DNA from: Rossellomorea pakistanensis
GTDB taxonomy: Bacteria; Bacillota; Bacilli; Bacillales; Bacillaceae_B
DNA length: 64,000 nucleotides
Assembly (NCBI RefSeq): GCF_016908495.1
Contig: NZ_JAFBDZ010000003.1
Location: 496,001-560,000 of the forward strand
Direction of reading: 5' to 3'
How positions within the stretch are numbered: position 1 is the first letter of the stretch; every line of letters starts with the position of its first letter. Position numbers and translations under genes: made by a program. Below the pieces are notes generated by a model. The model saw nothing but the letters and a program-made list of their open reading frames with translations, was not told the DNA's origin and did not search any database. Shown here in pieces: positions 46,187 to 54,806 of this stretch.

Positions 46187-46840
46187 TTGTTTAAATTACT
46201 AAACGTTACTATTACTCTTGTAATTCTGCTTACCATCTCCTCTATTATTAGCTATCCCGTTCAAGCGGAGTTCGAGGGTAATGTAAAAGAATGTGTGGAG
46301 AATCCAGGGAAATGTAATGAGGATTCTCTGCAAATAGAAAGTGAACCTAAATCAAGTCCCAAATCAACTAGTACAACGGGTGTCAGCTTTCTTGATTATG
46401 TCAAAATGCTCTTTGCCCTAGTGTTTGTTATAGCACTAATATATGGATTGTTAAAGCTTATCAACCAAAAAAGTCGCTCGTTTCAACAATCAAAACTCAT
46501 TCATAACTTAGGAGGAACACCATTAGGGGGGAGTCGTTCCGTTCAAGTCATAAAAGTGGGAACTCGTATCCTAGTACTAGGAGTAGGTGAAGACATTCAA
46601 TTATTAAAGGAAATAGAAAATGAGAATGAAAAAGATGAGATTCTTAGCTTTTATAATGAAAAAAACAATCAGCTTTTAAATCAAAAAGATCTTTTCACAA
46701 AATGGTTAGGGCCAAAAAAACAAAATAGCAGCCATCAGTCCTTTAACTCTTTATTATCGAAACAAATCAATGAGCTTCGCAATGGACGGAAACAGTTGAT
46801 GAAAGAGTTTGAGGAGAAGGAGAATCGTTCAAATGAATGA
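46187..46840 (+). CDS. fliO: Flagellar biosynthesis protein FliO (FliZ)
   Basis: FliO helps assemble the FliP ring of the export gate. The 217-residue product has an N-terminal signal-like hydrophobic stretch (about 3-22, ending near PVQA), a short external acidic region with two Cys, a transmembrane helix (about 66-84, FLDYVKMLFALVFVIALIYGLL) and a cytosolic basic tail with GGTPLGGSRSVQVIKVGTRILVLGV. The start is TTG 46187, eight bases after GAAGGTG. It overlaps fliP by eight bases. Confidence 0.9.
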   Translation: MFKLLNVTITLVILLTISSIISYPVQAEFEGNVKECVENPGKCNEDSLQIESEPKSSPKSTSTTGVSFLDYVKMLFALVFVIALIYGLLKLINQKSRSFQQSKLIHNLGGTPLGGSRSVQVIKVGTRILVLGVGEDIQLLKEIENENEKDEILSFYNEKNNQLLNQKDLFTKWLGPKKQNSSHQSFNSLLSKQINELRNGRKQLMKEFEEKENRSNE

Positions 46841-47498
46841 ATTTATGGAATTCTTTAACGGATCTTCACCTGATACGGTTTCTACTTCTGTTAAATTATT
46901 TTTGCTGCTTACTGTTTTGTCATTAGCGCCCAGCATACTTATATTGATGACTTCTTTTACAAGAATTATCATCGTGTTGTCGTTTGTACGAACGTCACTT
47001 GCAACACAATCGATGCCACCCAATCAAGTATTAATTGGTCTTGCACTATTTTTAACGTTTTTCATCATGGCGCCTACTTTTCAAGAAGTGAACGATCAGG
47101 CATTAACCCCATTATTTAATGAAGAAATTAATCTCGAACAAGCATACGAGAAGGCAGCTGTACCATTTAAAGATTTTATGAGTGAGCATACGAGACAAAA
47201 AGATTTAGAACTCTTTTTAAATTATTCAGGCGCAAAAGCACCAGAAAGTGTGGAAGATATTCCTTTGACAGCCCTGGTCCCCGCATTTGCGCTAAGTGAA
47301 ATCAAAACCGCATTTCAAATTGGGTTTATGATATTTATTCCATTCCTAGTGATTGATATGGTTGTAGCGAGCGTATTAATGTCGATGGGAATGATGATGT
47401 TACCACCGGTAATGATTTCTTTACCTTTTAAGATTTTGCTATTTGTCCTTGTAGATGGTTGGTATTTAGTAATGAAATCTCTTTTACAAAGTTTTTAA
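46833..47498 (+). CDS. fliP: Flagellar export gate protein FliP
   Basis: FliP forms the core of the export gate with FliQ and FliR. The 221-residue product has four hydrophobic helices and the family segments PSILILMTSFTRIIIVLSFVR, PPNQVLIGLALFLTFFIM and the end SMGMMMLPPVMISLPFKILLFVLVDGW, split across the chain. The start ATG 46833 is nine bases after AAGGAGA; ATG 46809 is inside fliO without a site. An N-terminal cleavable signal peptide is not evident. Confidence 0.96.
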   Translation: MNEFMEFFNGSSPDTVSTSVKLFLLLTVLSLAPSILILMTSFTRIIIVLSFVRTSLATQSMPPNQVLIGLALFLTFFIMAPTFQEVNDQALTPLFNEEINLEQAYEKAAVPFKDFMSEHTRQKDLELFLNYSGAKAPESVEDIPLTALVPAFALSEIKTAFQIGFMIFIPFLVIDMVVASVLMSMGMMMLPPVMISLPFKILLFVLVDGWYLVMKSLLQSF

Positions 47499-47511
47499 GT
47501 AGGTGAAACGT

Positions 47512-47781
47512 ATGAGTGCTGAATCGGTGATCGCTTTGGCAGAAAGAGGAGTTTATACAACATTGATTATATGCGGTCCCTTGTTATTGCTTGCACTTGT
47601 AGTCGGACTTGTTGTGAGTATTTTCCAAGCGACAACACAAATTCAGGAGCAAACTCTAGCATTTATTCCAAAAATAGTGGCTGTTTTAATTGGTATCGTG
47701 TTTTTTGGGCCATGGATGCTGACGAAACTGGTTACGTATGCTTCTGAAATATTTTCAAATCTTACAAGGTTCGTAGGTTAA
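47512..47781 (+). CDS. fliQ: Flagellar export gate protein FliQ
   Basis: FliQ is a small two-helix subunit of the gate. The 89-residue product has helices at about 14-38 and 52-75 and the family stretch VSIFQATTQIQEQTLAFIPKI. ATG 47512 is six bases after AGGTG; GTG 47503 overlaps it. It is three bases upstream of fliR, so probably coupled. Confidence 0.96.
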   Translation: MSAESVIALAERGVYTTLIICGPLLLLALVVGLVVSIFQATTQIQEQTLAFIPKIVAVLIGIVFFGPWMLTKLVTYASEIFSNLTRFVG

Positions 47782-47784
47782 GGA

Positions 47785-48561
47785 ATGAATGAGATTATAC
47801 CGAATTTATCTGTATTTTTATTAATACTTGTAAGGGTAACAAGTTTTTTTGTAACGATGCCGTTATTTTCATACCGTACGATACCTGCTAGACATCGAAT
47901 TGGGCTTTCCATCGTTCTTTCATGGATTATGTTTTATTCCATTGAAGCAGCTCCATTTGAATTCGATGGAATATATCTATTGTTAGTTATTAAGGAAGCA
48001 CTGGTGGGTCTTCTAATTGGATTTGCCGCATATATGATTATTTCTGCCATTCAAATTGCCGGAAGCTTTATAGATTTCCAAATGGGGTTTGCGATTGCAA
48101 ACGTTATTGACCCTCAAACTGGAGCACATAGTCCGCTCATCGGTCAATACTTATATACTTTTGCTTTATTATTGTTACTAGCGCTTAATGGTCATTATTT
48201 AATATTGGATGGAATCTTCTACAGTTATGAATACATCCCTATGGAACAATTATGGATCCCTCTAGGAGACGAAGATGTTGTGGAATTTATCATCAACACC
48301 TTTAATTCTGTCTATATTATGGCCTTTCAAATGTCGATTCCTGTCGTTGCCACCCTGTTTCTTGTAGATGTTGCTCTCGGTATTCTTGCGAGAACGGTGC
48401 CGCAATTAAATATATTTGTTGTCGGTTTTCCAATAAAAATTGCTGTTAGTTTCATAGTACTATTTATCGTAATGGCGATATTAATGGCTGTAATGCAGGA
48501 ATTATTCGAAATGATGTTCGTTACTATGAGGGATTTAATGAGATTACTTGGAGGCACATAA
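47785..48561 (+). CDS. fliR: Flagellar export gate protein FliR
   Basis: FliR completes the FliP5-Q4-R1 gate. The 258-residue product has about six hydrophobic segments and the family features FFVTMPLFSYRTIPARHRIGLS, FQMGFAIANVIDPQTG and NIFVVGFPIKI. ATG 47785 follows TAAGGA at the end of fliQ. Its 3' end supplies TTGGAGG for flhB. Size matches Bacillus FliR. Confidence 0.95.
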   Translation: MNEIIPNLSVFLLILVRVTSFFVTMPLFSYRTIPARHRIGLSIVLSWIMFYSIEAAPFEFDGIYLLLVIKEALVGLLIGFAAYMIISAIQIAGSFIDFQMGFAIANVIDPQTGAHSPLIGQYLYTFALLLLLALNGHYLILDGIFYSYEYIPMEQLWIPLGDEDVVEFIINTFNSVYIMAFQMSIPVVATLFLVDVALGILARTVPQLNIFVVGFPIKIAVSFIVLFIVMAILMAVMQELFEMMFVTMRDLMRLLGGT

Positions 48562-48562
48562 G

Positions 48563-49645
48563 GTGAATCTATTATCACTTGATCTTCAATATTTTAGTGG
48601 TGAAAAAACGGAAAAGGCGACACCTAAGAAACGCCAGGATTCTAGAAAAAAAGGGCAAACGGCTAAGAGCCAGGATCTAAATACGGCTATTATTTTGTTT
48701 GCCGTTTTCTTATTTTTTCTTTTTTCAGGTTCTTTTATAGGAGATACGGCCTTTGATCTTTTCCGTCATTCCTTTCAAGAGTATATATTGATGGACCTAA
48801 CAGAAGGAACGGTTAACATTATAATGGTCGATCTTCTGAAGGAAATTGCGCTATTAATTGGACCTATCATGATTGTGGCGATGATAGCTGGAATTGTATC
48901 AAATTATATACAAGTTGGAGTATTATTCACTAGTGAACCTCTTCAGCCTAAACTTGAGAAAATCGATCCCATTAAGGGTGCAAAAAGAATCTTCTCTATG
49001 AGGGCAATCGTAGAGTTATTAAAATCGATTTTGAAAATATCATTTGTTGGTGTCATTACCTTCTTTGTTCTTTGGTTGAGAATTGATGAAGTTTTGGGGC
49101 TGGCCTTTAAATCTACCTATGATTCACTAACAACGATGCTCAGTTTAACAATTCAAATGGGGATTGCTGCTTCCCTTTCCCTACTTTTTTTATCAATATT
49201 CGACTATCTTTATCAAAAATATGATTATGAAAAAAATATTCGAATGTCTAAGCAGGATGTAAAGGATGAGCACAAAAATATTGAAGGTGATCCGTTAATA
49301 AAATCAAAAATCAAGCAGCAGCAGAGAGAAATGGCTATGAGAAGAATGATGCAAGAAGTTCCAGATGCAGATGTGGTGATTACGAATCCAACTCACTATG
49401 CAGTAGTTTTGAGATATGATGAAGATAAAATGGAGGCTCCATTCGTTGTGGCAAAAGGAGTCGATTATATGGCCCAAAAGATTAAATTCATTGCCAAAGA
49501 AAACGATGTAATAATGATAGAAAATCGTCCACTCGCGCGTTCCTTATATGATGGAACTGAAATTGGAGATGGGATTCCTGAAGAATTCTTTAAAACGGTA
49601 GCTGAAATATTGGCCTATGTTTATAGGTTGAAAAATAAGTTGTAA
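48563..49645 (+). CDS. flhB: Flagellar export switch protein FlhB
   Basis: FlhB sets export specificity and changes from rod-hook to filament substrates after self-cleavage. The 360-residue product starts with GEKTEKATPKKRQDSRKKGQ, has four transmembrane helices (about 35-210) and a cytosolic tail with the autocleavage site NPTH (about 275-278). The start is GTG 48563, eight bases after TTGGAGG; TTG 48548 lies in that site. It overlaps no gene but begins one base after the fliR stop. Its tail resembles YlqH (20133-20411). Confidence 0.96.
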   Translation: MNLLSLDLQYFSGEKTEKATPKKRQDSRKKGQTAKSQDLNTAIILFAVFLFFLFSGSFIGDTAFDLFRHSFQEYILMDLTEGTVNIIMVDLLKEIALLIGPIMIVAMIAGIVSNYIQVGVLFTSEPLQPKLEKIDPIKGAKRIFSMRAIVELLKSILKISFVGVITFFVLWLRIDEVLGLAFKSTYDSLTTMLSLTIQMGIAASLSLLFLSIFDYLYQKYDYEKNIRMSKQDVKDEHKNIEGDPLIKSKIKQQQREMAMRRMMQEVPDADVVITNPTHYAVVLRYDEDKMEAPFVVAKGVDYMAQKIKFIAKENDVIMIENRPLARSLYDGTEIGDGIPEEFFKTVAEILAYVYRLKNKL

Positions 49646-49669
49646 CGTTTAGTTAGGAGAGAAAAACTG

Positions 49670-51706
49670 ATGTCAGCAAGAGATTTATCTGTACTCGCCA
49701 GTGTCATACTCATTGTGGCGATGCTCGTGATTCCTTTTCCACCATGGCTGCTTAGTGTTCTGATTATAATAAATATTGCTCTTGCACTACTTGTGCTTCT
49801 AACATCTATGAATATGAACGAACCATTACAGTTTTCAATATTTCCATCCTTGTTATTATTATTAACTCTTTTTCGATTGGGACTAAATGTTTCCACAACG
49901 AGGTCAATCCTTAGTATTGGTGATGCAGGCGACGTTGTGGAAACCTTTGGAACATTCGTAGTAGGAGGAAATGTTCTTGTTGGGATGGTTGTTTTTATAA
50001 TTCTAATTGTCATTCAGTTCGTCGTCATAACAAAAGGTTCTGAAAGGGTCTCTGAGGTTGCGGCACGCTTTACTCTCGATGCAATGCCGGGAAAACAAAT
50101 GAGCATTGATGCAGACTTAAATGCTGGAATGATTTCAGAGCATGATGCAAGGGAACGAAGAGAAAAAGTCAGTCGTGAGGCAGATTTTTATGGAGCAATG
50201 GATGGTGCTTCTAAATTTGTTAAAGGGGATGCAATAGCTGGAATTATTATCGTAATGATCAATTTAATCTTTGGAATCATTATTGGAATGATGCAGCAAG
50301 GTCTAAGTTTGACTGAATCTGCATCCAAATTCTCCCTATTGACAGTAGGAGATGGAATTGTTAGTCAGATTCCTGCATTATTAATTTCTACTGCTACAGG
50401 AATAGTCGTAACAAGAGCTGCATCGGAAGGTAATCTAGGTCAAGATATTATGAAACAGTTGCTTGCTTACCCAATGATGCTATATGTTTCAGGAGGGACG
50501 ATTCTTTTGCTGGGATTATTCACACCGATCAATGATATTTTAACGATTCCTATTGCAGCAGGACTTATTATAGGTGGCTATATGCTGTCTAAAACCCCAG
50601 AACCAGATGAAATGGATCTAATGGAAATGGAAGAAGAGACTGAACAAGATGAAATGAAGAGCCCTGAAAGTGTAGTGAATTTGCTAAATGTGGATCCCAT
50701 TGAGTTTGAGTTCGGTTATGGTTTAATTCCGTTGGCAGATACAAGTCAGGGAGGAGATCTTCTTGATCGTATCGTTATGATAAGAAGGCAGCTTGCAATC
50801 GAGCTTGGTCTTGTGATTCCTGTAGTTAGAATTCGCGATAATATCCAGCTGCAGCCGAATGAGTATCGTTTAAAAATTAAAGGAAATGAAATGGCAAGGG
50901 GAGAATTACTCCTCGATCATTATTTAGCCATGAGTCCAGGTGTTGATGAGGATGCTATCGAAGGGATTGATACAATAGAACCTTCATTTGGGCTACCGGC
51001 AAAGTGGATTGGGGAAGAAGTGAAAGAACAAGCTGAAATATTCGGATATACTGTTGTCGATCCGCCATCCGTTGTTTCTACCCATATTACAGAAGTTATT
51101 AAAAACAATGCGAATGAATTACTGGGGCGTCAAGAGACAAAACAGCTTATAGATCACTTGCAAGAATCTTACCCAATATTAGTAGAAGAAGTAACGCCTA
51201 CCCCATTATCAGTAGGAGAAGTACAAAAAGTATTATCAAAACTCCTTAAAGAAAATGTGTCAATAAGAAATTTACCCATTATATTTGAAACCCTTGCTGA
51301 TTACGCGAAAATGAGTTCTGATACAGATTTGTTAGTGGAATATGTTCGTCAAGCGTTAGCAAGACAAATTACTAATCGATATCTTGACCAAGGTAATTCC
51401 TTGAAGGTTGTTACGATGTCTGGAAAGATCGAAAAAATGGTTGCAGATGCCGTTCAACAAACAGAACATGGTAATTATTTATCTCTAGACCCAAATGATT
51501 CACAACGTATTTTAGAAAGCATTGCATCTCAAATCGAACAATTGTCTCTTATGGAAGAATCACCTATCATTCTATGCTCGCCTGCTATCAGAATGTACTT
51601 GCGTCAACTGACTGAAAGGTATTTCCCACAAGTGCCTATCCTTTCATACAATGAGCTTGAAGCGAATGTAGAAGTTCAAAGCCTAGGGGTGGTGAATGTA
51701 GATTGA
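49670..51706 (+). CDS. flhA: Flagellar export protein FlhA
   Basis: FlhA is the large export-gate component that docks chaperone-substrate complexes. The 678-residue product has eight transmembrane helices in residues 1-320 with the conserved loop RFTLDAMPGKQMSIDADLNAG between them, and a four-subdomain cytosolic part to the end. ATG 49670 follows TAGGAGAG. Its stop overlaps the flhF TTG start. Confidence 0.97.
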   Translation: MSARDLSVLASVILIVAMLVIPFPPWLLSVLIIINIALALLVLLTSMNMNEPLQFSIFPSLLLLLTLFRLGLNVSTTRSILSIGDAGDVVETFGTFVVGGNVLVGMVVFIILIVIQFVVITKGSERVSEVAARFTLDAMPGKQMSIDADLNAGMISEHDARERREKVSREADFYGAMDGASKFVKGDAIAGIIIVMINLIFGIIIGMMQQGLSLTESASKFSLLTVGDGIVSQIPALLISTATGIVVTRAASEGNLGQDIMKQLLAYPMMLYVSGGTILLLGLFTPINDILTIPIAAGLIIGGYMLSKTPEPDEMDLMEMEEETEQDEMKSPESVVNLLNVDPIEFEFGYGLIPLADTSQGGDLLDRIVMIRRQLAIELGLVIPVVRIRDNIQLQPNEYRLKIKGNEMARGELLLDHYLAMSPGVDEDAIEGIDTIEPSFGLPAKWIGEEVKEQAEIFGYTVVDPPSVVSTHITEVIKNNANELLGRQETKQLIDHLQESYPILVEEVTPTPLSVGEVQKVLSKLLKENVSIRNLPIIFETLADYAKMSSDTDLLVEYVRQALARQITNRYLDQGNSLKVVTMSGKIEKMVADAVQQTEHGNYLSLDPNDSQRILESIASQIEQLSLMEESPIILCSPAIRMYLRQLTERYFPQVPILSYNELEANVEVQSLGVVNVD

Positions 51707-52851
51707 AGGTCAAAAAATATGTAGCTTCTACAATGTCAGAAGCGATGAGAACGATCAGAAAAGATCTTGGAGAACAAGCCGTGATATTAAATTCTAAAAT
51801 TAGAACCAATGGTGGTTTTCTTGGATTTTTTAAGAAGAAGAATATAGAAGTCATTGCTGCAATTGACCCAATACCAAATCAAAAACTAGAAACAAAGGTT
51901 CCAATAGCTAGCCGAATTTCAGATAACAATATTCCACAAGAATCAACACAACAGGAAATCTATAATGTGTTAGCAAAAGAAGTTAAACAGTTAAAAAAAC
52001 AATTAGATTCTTTTTCTAACCCTTATGAATCAATAAATTTAAAAGATTATCCTCAAAGGATTCAGGAAGAATTATTACATTTGAAAGAACAAGATCTAGA
52101 TGATGAATGGATCATCAAAGTGGCAAAAAGTTTGAACGAAAAATGGAGACAGTCAGATGCCAATGTGAGTAAACAACAATTAATGGATTGGCAAAAAGAA
52201 TGGTTTCTTCAAATGCTTGATCACTTGTCATTTGGCTGTATTGATTACGATAAAAAATACATTCATTTAGTCGGACCAACTGGGGTAGGGAAAACTACTA
52301 CTCTAGCAAAATTAGCGGCAGAAGCAGTCTTGGTTCATAAGAAAAAAATTGCTTTCATTACAACCGACACTTATCGAATCGCAGCCATTGAACAATTAAA
52401 GACTTATGCAAATCTGCTAAGTGTTCCAGTGGAAGTGGCGTACAAACGAGAAGATTTTCAAAAAGCTATAGATCAATTTAGTGCTTTTGATTTAATTTTT
52501 ATTGACACTGCCGGAAGAAATTACCGTGACATTCAATTTGTGATGGATTTAGATCATCTAATCCAGCTAGAAGATCAGAAGTTTTTAAGTGAAACTTTAC
52601 TAGTTCTTTCACTAACATCAAAACAAAAAGATATGGAAGAAGTAATTAATCGATTTCAAAATTATGGAGTGGATAAGTTTATTTTTACAAAAATGGATGA
52701 AACCACTACGATTGGTGGAATGATGAATCTAATTTTAAGGTATCAAAAAGGTGCTGCCTATATTACAAATGGACAGAGTGTGCCAGAGGATATTCATGAA
52801 GCAAGTAAACAATTTGTTATTAATCAATTCCTTGAGGATAAAAGTAAATGA
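51703..52851 (+). CDS. flhF: Flagellar placement GTPase FlhF
   Basis: FlhF is an SRP-type GTPase that sets the number and position of flagella. The 382-residue product has a short N-terminal B domain (MKVKKYVASTMSEAMRTIRKDLG), a variable linker, and an NG domain with [36 protein letters not shown] and TKMDETTTIGG. The start is TTG 51703 after AGGGGTGGTG. It is the third member of the Ffh/FtsY family in the window and overlaps flhG by four bases. Confidence 0.95.
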   Translation: MKVKKYVASTMSEAMRTIRKDLGEQAVILNSKIRTNGGFLGFFKKKNIEVIAAIDPIPNQKLETKVPIASRISDNNIPQESTQQEIYNVLAKEVKQLKKQLDSFSNPYESINLKDYPQRIQEELLHLKEQDLDDEWIIKVAKSLNEKWRQSDANVSKQQLMDWQKEWFLQMLDHLSFGCIDYDKKYIHLVGPTGVGKTTTLAKLAAEAVLVHKKKIAFITTDTYRIAAIEQLKTYANLLSVPVEVAYKREDFQKAIDQFSAFDLIFIDTAGRNYRDIQFVMDLDHLIQLEDQKFLSETLLVLSLTSKQKDMEEVINRFQNYGVDKFIFTKMDETTTIGGMMNLILRYQKGAAYITNGQSVPEDIHEASKQFVINQFLEDKSK

Positions 52852-53717
52852 AGGATCAAGCTGAAACATTAAGATTAAAGCTTAGTGAATCTAAATCAAT
52901 CGCAAAAACCATTGGAATTGTTAGTGGAAAGGGAGGAGTAGGAAAGTCAAATGTTTCCGTTAATTTTTCCCTATCACTTTCCCAAAAAGGGAATAAAGTA
53001 TTATTGTTTGATTTGGATATTGGGATGGGAAATGTACACCTTCTCCTTGGTGGGCAAGCAAAAAAGTCGATGGCAACATTTATGAATGATCACGACAAAA
53101 ATCTCAACGATATTATTTATCATTCAAAATACGGCATCTCCTATATTAGTGGTGGCTCAGGATTAAATGAGATGACCGAATGGAATAAGGCACATATAGA
53201 AGTATTCCTTTGTTCAATGCAACAGCTACAAGCCCGTTATGATTTTATTATTTTTGATATGGGTGCAGGGGCATCAATCAATACATTGAATCTGTTAATG
53301 TCGGTAGACGATTTATTTATTGTCACAACTCCAGAAACAACTTCTATGACTGATGCCTATTCAATGATTAAATTTATGCATTTAAAAGACCCTCAGAAAA
53401 ATTATTTCCTTATTTGCAATCGGGCCTTCAACATAAAGGAAGGGAATGAAATCGTTCATCGATTACAAACAGTGGGGAAGAAATTTTTAAATAAGGATTT
53501 AACAATATTAGGAGTATTGCCTGAAGATTCTAGTGTTAGAAAAGCAGTAAACAGTCAAATTCCTTTTCTATTAATAAATCCGCGTTCTAAAGTATCAACT
53601 GCACTTCAAAATCTAACAAATCGATATTTATTACATCAAGACGGAATAAATGTAGACGTTTCTCTTAAAGAGTCCCGATTCTTTGAGGAAATAAGAAAGC
53701 TATTTTTTATGAGGTAG
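52848..53717 (+). CDS. flhG: MinD-like flagellar number regulator FlhG (YlxH)
   Basis: FlhG is a ParA/MinD ATPase that activates the FlhF GTPase and patterns flagella. The 289-residue product starts with a short helical activator region (QAETLRLKLSES), followed by the deviant Walker A SGKGGVGKSN (about 25-34), switch segment FDLDIGMGNVH and FDMGAGAS. The C-terminus has an amphipathic membrane-targeting-like helix (SRFFEEIRKLFFMR). Overlap with flhF is four bases. Confidence 0.95.
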   Translation: MKDQAETLRLKLSESKSIAKTIGIVSGKGGVGKSNVSVNFSLSLSQKGNKVLLFDLDIGMGNVHLLLGGQAKKSMATFMNDHDKNLNDIIYHSKYGISYISGGSGLNEMTEWNKAHIEVFLCSMQQLQARYDFIIFDMGAGASINTLNLLMSVDDLFIVTTPETTSMTDAYSMIKFMHLKDPQKNYFLICNRAFNIKEGNEIVHRLQTVGKKFLNKDLTILGVLPEDSSVRKAVNSQIPFLLINPRSKVSTALQNLTNRYLLHQDGINVDVSLKESRFFEEIRKLFFMR

Positions 53718-53723
53718 TGGAAG

Positions 53724-54791
53724 ATGAGGAAAAAGAAAGTATTAATCGTAGATGATTCGGCTTTTATGAGAAAGCTAATTAAGAGTTTTTTATCTAGCTC
53801 ACCATGTTTAGAAGTAATTGGATTAGCAAGAAACGGTAAGGATGCTATTGAAAAAATAAAGGTTTTTCATCCAGATGTTATGACATTAGATGTAGAAATG
53901 CCAAGAATGAACGGACTTGAAGCTCTGAAGATTATTATGGAAGAATGCCCTATCCCCACTATCATGCTGTCGAGCACCACAGATGAAGGAACGGAAAATA
54001 CAATGAAAGCATTTGAGCTTGGAGCCATAGACTTTGTTGCTAAGCCTTCTGGCACCATCTCATTAGATCTCGAAAAAGTTAAAAATGATCTAATCGAAAA
54101 AGTGGAAAATGCCTCAAAAGTACAAGTTTCGAAGATTAAAAGGAAGTATCGCCAACAGGAAATCCAATTTGTGAATACAGCAAGCATGCAACCCAGATTT
54201 GAGAAAGGGGATAAGGAAAGAGCTAAATTAATTTGTATCGGGACATCAACTGGTGGACCAAGGGCTTTAGAAGAGGTTTTAACTGCACTTCCATCTTCCA
54301 TCAATGCTCCGATCTTAATTGTCCAACACATGCCAGCAGGCTTTACAAAATCTCTTGCTCAAAGACTTAATACGATTAGTTCAATTGAAGTAAAAGAAGC
54401 TGAAGCAGGTGAAATCATTAAAAAAGGAATAGCCTATTTAGCACCTGGCGGATATCATCTTACTGTTGAAGAAACGTTGGAAGGGTTAAAAGTAGTATTA
54501 GATATAAAACCATCACGAAACGGTCATCGTCCTTCTGTGGATATCTTGTTTGAATCTGTAAGCAGACTACTTAATATTCAAAAAGTTGCGGTTATTATGA
54601 CAGGAATGGGTTCGGACGGGACTAAAGGTCTGGTAAAATTGAAGCAGAAAGGTGATTCGAAGGTAATCGCAGAATCACAGGAAACCTGCATTGTATTTGG
54701 AATGCCAAAGGCAGCTATTGAAGCGAATGTTGTCGATCATGTAGAAAAATTAGATAATATCGCTCGCTCGGTTATGAAGTATTTGCCCTAG
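53724..54791 (+). CDS. cheB: Chemotaxis response regulator protein-glutamate methylesterase CheB
   Basis: CheB demethylates chemoreceptors to drive adaptation. The 355-residue product has an N-terminal receiver domain (LIVDDSAFMRK, phospho-acceptor Asp56 in MTLDVEMPRMNG), a linker, and a C-terminal esterase domain with catalytic Ser in GTSTGGPRAL, His in VQHMPAGF and Asp in MTGMGSDGTKG. ATG 53724 lies six bases after flhG. Motif content is complete. Confidence 0.96.
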   Translation: MRKKKVLIVDDSAFMRKLIKSFLSSSPCLEVIGLARNGKDAIEKIKVFHPDVMTLDVEMPRMNGLEALKIIMEECPIPTIMLSSTTDEGTENTMKAFELGAIDFVAKPSGTISLDLEKVKNDLIEKVENASKVQVSKIKRKYRQQEIQFVNTASMQPRFEKGDKERAKLICIGTSTGGPRALEEVLTALPSSINAPILIVQHMPAGFTKSLAQRLNTISSIEVKEAEAGEIIKKGIAYLAPGGYHLTVEETLEGLKVVLDIKPSRNGHRPSVDILFESVSRLLNIQKVAVIMTGMGSDGTKGLVKLKQKGDSKVIAESQETCIVFGMPKAAIEANVVDHVEKLDNIARSVMKYLP

Positions 54792-54806
54792 AGAGGTGTG
54801 GAGCTA

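Noticed and set aside
53867..54331. Open frame of about 154 codons antisense to cheB
   Set aside because: It is a shadow of the cheB reading frame with no recognisable domain or start site.
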